Shown here in pieces: positions 1 to 4,828 of a DNA stretch of 6,515 nt. The position numbers and the translations under genes are program-made. The first letter of the stretch is position 1; each line of letters starts with the position of its first letter. The stretch is from UBA8403 sp964455155 (GTDB taxonomy: Bacteria; Bacteroidota; Bacteroidia; Cytophagales; Amoebophilaceae). The notes beneath the pieces are model-generated. The model searched no databases. It was not told the origin of the DNA and saw only the letters and a program-made list of their open reading frames with translations. The stretch lies in assembly GCA_964455155.1 (NCBI GenBank), contig CAYVYH010000037.1, forward strand, positions 1 through 6,515. The letters run 5' to 3'.

Positions 1-162
1 AGGTAGTCCAAACTTAGATAAGCCATATCTACTGTATACCCAGTTTTTCCTCAACCGGAGCAAAGAGTCCTTGTATACTGACGGACCCAGCAAAGTCAAC
101 GTGTCCGCCTTGCGAAAAGCGAGATGGGGCTGCGCATAGATTTTGTTGACGGTTGGTACCAT
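1..162 (-). CDS. Possible partial gene running off the left edge, unidentified
   Basis: A reverse-strand reading frame begins with ATG at 162 and stays open for 54 codons to the window edge. The predicted protein starts MVPTVNKIYAQPHLAFRK and continues through SVYKDSLLRLRKNW to a Tyr/Gly-rich stretch ending KFGLP. I recognise no family. Its residue mix is protein-like, with basic and aromatic residues spread evenly and no stop. Upstream on the same strand lie two copies of GGTATAG nine bases apart (about 188-203), which could be regulatory. A competing reading exists: the forward strand is open from base 2 to a TAG at 137-139 and could be the 3' end of a rightward gene. With only 54 codons visible, either may be chance. 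The neighbouring sequence to the left would settle it. Confidence 0.25.
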   Translation of the reverse strand, partial: MVPTVNKIYAQPHLAFRKADTLTLLGPSVYKDSLLRLRKNWVYSRYGLSKFGLP

Positions 163-505
163 GAAGCAATTGCACCCAGACAAAGCCTATACCCGCTATA
201 CCCATTTAATAGCGATTCAAAGAGCGGCTCTTTCAACGTCTACCAACCGGCCACTGCTTTGGACAACGAGCCAGGCCAGCGCACTGTGCTCCATCATTGC
301 TTCTTGCTCTCATGTTTACACTTCCTACATGGCGTGTGCCAGGAGGACGGCAGCCTTATCGTGGTTTGCTCTTTGCGGGGGCTTGAGGCAACCAACAAGC
401 ACCTTCGCCGTTGTCAACCGTCCGTCCCATTGGGTCCTCAAAACCCAGCACACGATCCCATACTACCTAAAAAATACAGTTGGCGTACTACCGTTTGCTC
501 ATCAA

Positions 506-540
506 AGCACCCAGAGCGTTCCATCAACGCTCCGAGTGCT
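506..540 (-). other. Strong 15-bp hairpin, best formed in reverse-strand RNA
   Basis: Bases 506-520 and 526-540 are inverted copies around a 5-base loop. Read as forward RNA the stem has two A-C mismatches. Read as reverse RNA the same two positions become G-U pairs, so all 15 pairs form. This asymmetry suggests that the reverse strand is the one transcribed. In that direction the stem is followed by UUUGAUG, only a weak U tract, so it could be a poor terminator, the 5' hairpin of a leader for the possible gene at 162-1, or part of a small RNA. No gene on the reverse strand upstream needs a terminator here, because the adjacent gene reads the other way. Confidence 0.5.
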
Positions 541-550
541 GACAACGCAC

Positions 551-579
551 TTCACTTTGCAAGGTACACGTCCTATATT
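551..579 (+). promoter_or_regulatory. Weak candidate promoter for the FMN reductase
   Basis: TTCACT (551-556) and TATATT (574-579) are 17 bases apart, a sigma-70-like arrangement with four and five matches to the usual hexamers. Transcription would begin near 586, giving a leader of about 27 bases before the GTG at 613. No TAnnTTTG box of the Bacteroidota type was found at a suitable position here, so this is a tentative call. Confidence 0.2.
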
Positions 580-601
580 GCGCAATCTCACTTTATATAG
601 G
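572..601. repeat. Inverted repeat before the FMN reductase start
   Basis: CCTATAT (572-578) is repeated in inverted form as ATATAGG (595-601), separated by 16 bases. The palindrome TTGCGCAA (578-585) overlaps the inner edge of the left arm. The right arm ends 11 bases before the GTG start. The arrangement overlaps the candidate -10 box, so it could be an operator. In RNA it could form an AU-rich stem near the ribosome entry site. Confidence 0.35.
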
Positions 602-612
602 CAGTCTGACTC

Positions 613-1149
613 GTGAATGATACAAAAATTATAGTCGTTTCCGGTACTAACAGCAAGAATTCTCTGACCTCCCAGGTGGCGGACTATTACGCAGGGCTCC
701 TACACCAACACGGCTGTAACAACCAGGTGTTAAAGCTCACCGACTTGCCTGAAGACTTCACGGCCACTGCGTTGTACGAAAACAACGGGAAAAACACTGC
801 ATTCAACCGTCTGCAAGCGATCATGGAAGCCGCACAAAAATACGTCTTCATCATTCCCGAATACAACGGGTCCTTTCCTGGTGTTTTCAAAGCGTTCATC
901 GACGGACTACCATTTCCTAGTACGTTCAGAGAAAAAAGGTGTGCCCTGGTAGGTATATCTCAAGGGCCTCAAGGAGGAGCGTTTGCCATGAGCCATCTGA
1001 CAGATATATTTCACTATCTAAGAATGCATGTTTACCCACTCAAGCCTAGACTTAGTGGGATACAAGACAGCCAATTGAACACTATTTTGTCCAATGAACG
1101 GTATACAAGACTGTTAAAAGAGCAAGCTCAGGGAATGGTCAATTATTAA
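613..1149 (+). CDS. NAD(P)H-dependent FMN reductase (flavodoxin-like fold)
   Basis: The protein has 178 residues, the usual size of single-domain flavin reductases that use NAD(P)H to reduce FMN or small electron acceptors such as quinones or azo compounds in the cytoplasm. The first beta strand leads into the flavin-phosphate loop SGTNSKNSLTSQ (10-21). The family signature PEYNGSFPGVFKAFID lies at about 82-97, and a second flavin-contacting stretch GISQGPQGG at about 114-122, followed by the HL..IF.YL segment. The start is GTG at 613: the nearby ATG at 617 is out of frame and no other in-frame start fits the family's N-terminus. No Shine-Dalgarno is visible. The gene stands alone, faces the ftsZ gene tail to tail, and ends at a strong hairpin. 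The family is certain; the substrate cannot be read from the sequence. Confidence 0.9.
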   Translation: MNDTKIIVVSGTNSKNSLTSQVADYYAGLLHQHGCNNQVLKLTDLPEDFTATALYENNGKNTAFNRLQAIMEAAQKYVFIIPEYNGSFPGVFKAFIDGLPFPSTFREKRCALVGISQGPQGGAFAMSHLTDIFHYLRMHVYPLKPRLSGIQDSQLNTILSNERYTRLLKEQAQGMVNY

Positions 1150-1161
1150 GGCCGAGCGGCC
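1150..1161. repeat. Short GC-rich palindrome directly after the FMN reductase stop
   Basis: GGCCG (1150-1154) and CGGCC (1157-1161) flank two bases, immediately followed by the small palindrome GTGTGACAC (1162-1170). In RNA only a four-pair GGCC stem with a four-base loop is likely. It may extend the terminator that follows, for either direction of transcription. Confidence 0.4.
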
Positions 1162-1171
1162 GTGTGACACT

Positions 1172-1204
1172 GCATGAATTGCCCATGCGATGGTCAATTC
1201 ATGC
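1172..1204 (+). terminator. Long hairpin between convergent genes, terminator
   Basis: GCATGAATTG (1172-1181) pairs with CAATTCATGC (1195-1204). After one C-T mismatch, CCAT (1183-1186) pairs with ATGG (1190-1193), leaving the three-base loop GCG. The stem therefore has 14 pairs. On the forward strand it is followed by GTTCTCTTTT (1205-1214), a usable U tract, so it should stop transcription from the FMN reductase gene. The structure includes the ftsZ stop codon and its last sense codon. In the ftsZ direction there is no U tract, so it may work there as a 3' stabilising hairpin or a weaker terminator. The 10-base word ATGGTCAATT at 1190-1199 also occurs at 1135-1144. Confidence 0.75.
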
Positions 1205-2605
1205 GTTCTCTTTTGCATCGATGTTCTTATCGTCATCAAGCTGGTAACGGACAATCTCTCGCTCAGATAGGTTCCCTATCGGCTGGAATTGAATCTCTTT
1301 TCTGAGATAGGCTGGTACTTCTAACCATTCTTTGAGTTTCTCCTCACTCAGCGTTGCCCCTTGCCTCATCGCCAGTTCGTCAACTCTTGCTTGCGCTCTT
1401 TGGTACAAGTACTGCTTTTTCCATTCCAGTGTATCGAGTGGTTGTAAAGCATCCAATGGTCCTGTGGTTCTATGCCTGCGCGTCCTTGAGCGGGTAGCCA
1501 CTGGGATCGGGGAAGACATGCGCGACTTCTCTCCCACAGCCTGTCGGCTGGATCTCCCAAAGAGATGAGTTTGTGAGTCTGGTGGCAGCATCTTGGAAGA
1601 AGCTTGTATCGGATGTATGCTTGCCTCACTTTCTTCTTCAAAACCTGTAGCAATCACTGTCACTCTCATGTGTTCCTCCAGCTGAGCGTCAGAGCCATGC
1701 CCAAAGATCATTTCCGCATCGGTACCAATCTGGTCTTGGATATAATCTGTGATGGTAGTAAGCTCATCCATCTGCAGCGCTGCTTCTTCACCCGAAACAA
1801 TAGAAAGTAATATCTTCTTAGCACCGTGTATGTCCTTGTGGTTCAATAAGGGAGACGATAGCGCTGCCTCAGCAGCCCTCAGAGCGCGCTCTTCCCCTGC
1901 TGCCTGGCCCGACCCCATGACCGCTGCACCGGCATTTTTCATCACGGTCTTCACATCTTCAAAGTCTACATTGACATAGCCGGGGACCGTGATAATTTCA
2001 GCAATACTCTTGGCAGCAGTCGTGAGCACATTGTCGGCTTGCGCAAAGGCATTACCAACCGACAAGTTGCCCAGCACCTCCCTGAGGCGATCATTGAGGA
2101 TGACCAACACGGTGTCACAATGTTGTCGCAGTTGCTTGATCCCTTCTTGGGCCTGCTGAAGCTTCTTCTTTCCTTCAAAAGAAAAGGGCTGTGTCACAAT
2201 GCCTACCGTCAGTATACCCAACTTTCTAGCTATGCTCGCAATCACGGGGGCAGCACCCGTGCCTGTCCCCCCCCCCATACCTGCCGTGACAAAAACCATT
2301 TTGGTAGCATCGCTGAGCAGCTCTTTGATATCATCCTTGCTCTCAAGGGCTGCATTTCTACCTACTTCGGGGTTAGCGCCAGCTCCTAGTCCGCCGGTAA
2401 GATGTATGCCAAGCTGTAACTTGTGCTGTATAGGACTATTCTCTAAAGCCTGCGCATCGGTGTTACAAACCACAAACGACACATCTTTGATGCCCCGATT
2501 GTACATATTGTTCACGGCATTGCTGCCCCCTCCTCCTACACCAATCACCTTGATGATCGACTGGCGATGCGTGGGCAAGTCAAACCTGTAGGTGTTCTTT
2601 TCCAT
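1199..2605 (-). CDS. ftsZ: Cell division protein FtsZ
   Basis: FtsZ is the tubulin-like GTPase that polymerises at mid-cell into the Z ring and recruits the divisome. At 468 residues it has the full architecture. A short N-terminal arm leads to the first nucleotide loop GVGGGGSNAVNNM (22-34), then NTDAQAL (48-54), LGAGANPEVGR (73-83) and the tubulin signature MGGGTGTGAAP (110-120). The synergy loop NVDFEDV (212-218) carries the acidic residues that complete the GTPase site of the next subunit. The globular part ends near residue 322. A Ser/Arg-rich linker follows (about 325-425, with a basic patch near 371-379), then the conserved peptide VPAYLRKEIQF (430-440), which in this phylum binds FtsA and other partners. 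A further tail of about 28 residues, SEREIVRYQLDDDKN included, follows and is typical of Bacteroidota. ATG at 2605 fits the family N-terminus. ftsA lies 50 bases upstream. The codons for 110-113 form a run of ten G's. Confidence 0.98.
   Translation of the reverse strand: MEKNTYRFDLPTHRQSIIKVIGVGGGGSNAVNNMYNRGIKDVSFVVCNTDAQALENSPIQHKLQLGIHLTGGLGAGANPEVGRNAALESKDDIKELLSDATKMVFVTAGMGGGTGTGAAPVIASIARKLGILTVGIVTQPFSFEGKKKLQQAQEGIKQLRQHCDTVLVILNDRLREVLGNLSVGNAFAQADNVLTTAAKSIAEIITVPGYVNVDFEDVKTVMKNAGAAVMGSGQAAGEERALRAAEAALSSPLLNHKDIHGAKKILLSIVSGEEAALQMDELTTITDYIQDQIGTDAEMIFGHGSDAQLEEHMRVTVIATGFEEESEASIHPIQASSKMLPPDSQTHLFGRSSRQAVGEKSRMSSPIPVATRSRTRRHRTTGPLDALQPLDTLEWKKQYLYQRAQARVDELAMRQGATLSEEKLKEWLEVPAYLRKEIQFQPIGNLSEREIVRYQLDDDKNIDAKENA
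2267..2276 (-). repeat. Ten-base G homopolymer (coding strand) in the ftsZ GTP-binding loop
   Basis: Ten consecutive C's on the forward strand are ten G's in the ftsZ coding strand: the last base of Met110 plus GGG GGG GGG for Gly111-113 of the signature loop. The frame is intact here. Such tracts are prone to replication slippage and to sequencing or assembly errors. Confidence 0.97.
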
Positions 2606-2655
2606 ATTTCAAGAGGGTTGTGTACCACGGATGATAAAGAAAATAGCCATAGTCT
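2606..2655 (-). other. ftsA-ftsZ spacer
   Basis: Fifty bases separate the ftsA stop from the ftsZ ATG. I see no TAnnTTTG box, no clear hairpin and no Shine-Dalgarno. The bases just before the ATG (TTGAAAT in coding sense) are A-rich, in line with start selection in Bacteroidota. ftsZ is most simply read from the ftsQ-ftsA transcript. Confidence 0.5.
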
Positions 2656-3969
2656 CTAATATCCTTTTTTGCTATCATAATCATCTATCAACAGCCCTTT
2701 GGTCTTGTTCAACAGCCTCCTAAAAAAGTCAGGAGTCTGTTTCTCTTTTTTGTTGCTCTGCTTGAAATCCATACTAACAGCACCCTTCGAAGCTCTGTAG
2801 TATTCTTCCCGGTAATCTAGTGCTTTAAACCCTGCTAACACCAAGCCTACACCCGTGGCATGCATGGGGCTCTTGACTTCATCACGTTTTCCCTTGCCTA
2901 AGTGCTCATTGGGATATCCTATCCTTGTATCTAGCCCTGTGATGTACTCAAAGAGTTGCTTGACATATTGCAGTTGTGCTCCGCCACCAGTAACCACAAG
3001 ACCTGCAGCAAGCCTTTCCTGAAATCCTGATACGATGATCTCTGTATGAATCAGCTCAATGATCTCCTCCATTCTTGCCTCAATGATACGAGCCAGGTTT
3101 CGCACAGAGATCTCCTTGGGGGGGCGACTTCTAAGACCTGGAATAGTAATGAGTTCATTAGCACCTGCTTCTTCGGCAATGGCCTTACCAAACTTGATCT
3201 TGAGTAGTTCTGCCTGATGCTCCATGACCATGCAGCCTTGTTTGATGTCTGCAGTAATAATGTTGCCCCCAAAAGGGATCACCGTGGTGTGGCGTATAAT
3301 CGCATCATGAAAGATAGCAATGTCTACCGTGCCTCCTCCAATGTCTACTAAGCACACACCTGCTTCTTTTTCTTCATCGCTCAGTACCGCGAGACTCGAA
3401 GAAAGGGGCTCCAAAATAAGGTTGTCTACAGACAGCCCTGCTCTCTTGACACACTTGTACACATTGTTGATGGCACTGGTCTTGGCCGTGATGATGTGAA
3501 AATCTGCTTCGAGCTTGACACCCGACATACCTACCGGATCTTTAATGCCTTCTTCATAATCCACCGTGTAATTTTGTGGCATTGCATGAATAATCTCACT
3601 TCCTGGTGGCGTGACAATTCTATACATGTCGTTAGTAAGCCTAGCCACGTCTTCTACCGTGATTTCTTCATCTACAGCTTCGCGGGTAATGCTCCCCCGA
3701 TGAAGCGCGCTTTTGATATGGCGACCGGCAATGCCTACGTTCACCACGTTGATGTCAATGTTGGAACTATTTTCTGCTTCTTTGACAGCTTTCTCAATGG
3801 CAGTGACCGTCTTATCGATGTTGGTCACCGTGCCTCTTACAACACCGTCCGACACAGCTTTACCCATGCCTAGGACTTCGAGCTTGCCGTACTTATTTTT
3901 TTGGCCTACAAGTACACAAACTTTGGTAGTCCCAATGTCAAGACCTACGATGATTCTGTCTTCTTCCAT
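2656..3969 (-). CDS. ftsA: Cell division protein FtsA
   Basis: FtsA is an actin-family ATPase that binds the FtsZ tail and anchors the Z ring to the inner face of the cytoplasmic membrane. The 437-residue length is normal. The phosphate 1 motif VGLDIGTTKVCVLVG lies at 8-22, the FtsA-specific 1C region at about 83-165, the phosphate 2 motif DIGGGTVDIAIF at 209-220, and the adenosine motif VVTGGGAQL at 325-333. A polar linker (about 400-413) leads to FFRRLLNKTKGLLID (415-429), a probable amphipathic helix for membrane binding; eight further polar residues follow it. ATG at 3969 fits the family start and sits only 3 bases after the ftsQ stop, so translation of the two is probably coupled. Residues 282-284 are encoded by a run of seven C's (3118-3124 on the opposite strand). 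Confidence 0.97.
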   Translation of the reverse strand: MEEDRIIVGLDIGTTKVCVLVGQKNKYGKLEVLGMGKAVSDGVVRGTVTNIDKTVTAIEKAVKEAENSSNIDINVVNVGIAGRHIKSALHRGSITREAVDEEITVEDVARLTNDMYRIVTPPGSEIIHAMPQNYTVDYEEGIKDPVGMSGVKLEADFHIITAKTSAINNVYKCVKRAGLSVDNLILEPLSSSLAVLSDEEKEAGVCLVDIGGGTVDIAIFHDAIIRHTTVIPFGGNIITADIKQGCMVMEHQAELLKIKFGKAIAEEAGANELITIPGLRSRPPKEISVRNLARIIEARMEEIIELIHTEIIVSGFQERLAAGLVVTGGGAQLQYVKQLFEYITGLDTRIGYPNEHLGKGKRDEVKSPMHATGVGLVLAGFKALDYREEYYRASKGAVSMDFKQSNKKEKQTPDFFRRLLNKTKGLLIDDYDSKKGY

Positions 3970-3972
3970 ACT

Positions 3973-4785
3973 TCACTCACAGACTATCTGGTTGTCAAAT
4001 TCAATATTGACCCGCTTGTAGGCGTTCCATCCTTTGTAAGGGACGATTTTCTTGTAAAAAAGTTTCAACTTGGTTAGCTTCTTCTCCTTGGCTTCGGGGA
4101 GACCAAACTCTATACGCTGTCCACCGATTTGCGTGTGCATGGTGATCTTCCCCTTTTCATTAACATGCATATAAACAATCTGAGCACGCCAGAATGGATC
4201 ACGGTCAATATAGTTCAATAATGCCAGCAACGCCGCTCCATGGGTATGCTCTTTGAGGTTCTTTTGGGTACCTGGTCGCTCTATTTCAACCAAAATTACC
4301 CTGGCTGTATACCGGTCTGATAGCGCCAGAAGCGTACCATCCTCATCGATATACTGACTCTGCTGGTGCGGGTAAATTGTTCTAGCAATGGGCCTCCTGG
4401 GAGTGATGGCTATCTTAAGGTCTCCCCTCCAAGTTTTGTAGGCAATCCCTTCACGTACAAAATTATGTGCCTTGACGACACTTTCAATACTCCGAACCTC
4501 CAGCGTCTGCAAGGGAGTACCCAAGATGGGCGTCTTGGTATGGGCAGTAATTCGCCGGAGCAAAGCCTCTTTTTCAATGAATTGCTGCTCCTCCTCACCA
4601 GCAATACCAATAACGATGTTTTGGCATACCTTTTCTGCCTGTCTGGTCTCAGCAAATACAACAACCAACACTAACAACAGACCACTGAGGGGGAGTCTCA
4701 CTCCTCTAATAAGTTGTCGGATCTTAAGCACTGTCGCAAAGTAGGCAAACTGATGAACGTCACACCTACGCAAAGGTAAGCCCAC
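3973..4785 (-). CDS. ftsQ: Cell division protein FtsQ
   Basis: FtsQ is a single-pass membrane protein that bridges the cytoplasmic ring and the late division proteins in the envelope. In the 270-residue reading a basic N-terminus precedes one membrane segment (about 31-45, LPLSGLLLVLVVVFA). An outer POTRA-like domain follows with the conserved GDLKIAITPRRPIART (121-136) and YIDEDGTLLALSDRYTARV (145-163). The C-terminus NIEFDNQIVCE matches the usual ending in this phylum. The annotated start is GTG at 4785. A second GTG at codon 19 (position 4731, MLKIRQLIRG...) is more likely the true start: it puts the membrane segment nearer the N-terminus as in relatives, gives 252 residues, and follows a promoter whose -7 box lies inside the longer reading. 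Identity rests on domain layout, the two motifs and position before ftsA. Confidence 0.93.
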   Translation of the reverse strand: MGLPLRRCDVHQFAYFATVLKIRQLIRGVRLPLSGLLLVLVVVFAETRQAEKVCQNIVIGIAGEEEQQFIEKEALLRRITAHTKTPILGTPLQTLEVRSIESVVKAHNFVREGIAYKTWRGDLKIAITPRRPIARTIYPHQQSQYIDEDGTLLALSDRYTARVILVEIERPGTQKNLKEHTHGAALLALLNYIDRDPFWRAQIVYMHVNEKGKITMHTQIGGQRIEFGLPEAKEKKLTKLKLFYKKIVPYKGWNAYKRVNIEFDNQIVCE

Positions 4786-4798
4786 AGGTCGAATTCAA
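4771..4798 (-). promoter_or_regulatory. Bacteroidota-type promoter for ftsQ-ftsA-ftsZ
   Basis: In the coding direction TTG (4798-4796) is followed after 17 bases by TACCTTTG (4778-4771), a perfect match to the TAnnTTTG -7 box of the primary sigma factor in Bacteroidota, with the -33 TTG at an acceptable distance. Transcription would start near 4765, about 34 bases before the GTG at 4731 and downstream of the GTG at 4785. If real, it allows the division genes to be expressed without the antiporter and favours the shorter FtsQ. Confidence 0.5.
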
Positions 4799-4828
4799 CC
4801 AATCATCCCGGCTAGGTAAAAGGAGAAG

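Larger units (their letters stand above)
163..612. other. Non-coding or decayed 450-base stretch
   Basis: No convincing gene is visible. Two forward frames are open at once, 124-600 and 143-616 (TTG start, or ATG at 161). The second would overlap the next gene in a GTGA stop/start junction, which is suggestive. However, its 151-residue product from the ATG has no glutamate, very few aspartates and an excess of Ser, Thr, His and Cys, as expected of a non-coding frame. The stretch is C- and A-rich on the forward strand, which by itself removes TAG and TGA codons and can explain both frames. All three reverse frames are broken by stops. Short protein-like islands in different reverse frames (for example around 330-420) would fit an old pseudogene, but I cannot identify one. 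The stretch also holds a strong hairpin (506-540), a small one (219-233, AAAGAG/CTCTTT with a 3-base loop) and an inverted repeat (572-601). Confidence 0.5.

Noticed and set aside
20..60. Reverse-strand GAGGAAAAACTGGG resembling the conserved GAGGAAAGTCCGGG box of RNase P RNA
   Set aside because: The match fails at the key AGUCC bases, and the other conserved parts would lie outside the window.
125..160. Resemblance to the 5' end of tmRNA (GGGGCTG followed by a GATT..GAC-like stretch)
   Set aside because: No matching 3' acceptor half, no T-arm sequence and no tag-peptide reading frame are found downstream within the expected 350-400 bases.
188..203. Tandem CTATACCC units as the start of a repeat array
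   Set aside because: Only two adjacent copies and one distant partial copy exist; there are no regular spacers, so no CRISPR or satellite array is supported.
2199..2591. Forward 130-codon open frame opposite ftsZ
   Set aside because: It lies entirely on the antisense strand of a strongly conserved gene, and its proline/threonine-rich product reflects the complement of glycine-rich FtsZ codons.
2618..2650. Possible separate ftsZ promoter in the ftsA-ftsZ spacer
   Set aside because: The T-rich stretch has no TAnnTTTG box and no TTG at the right distance.
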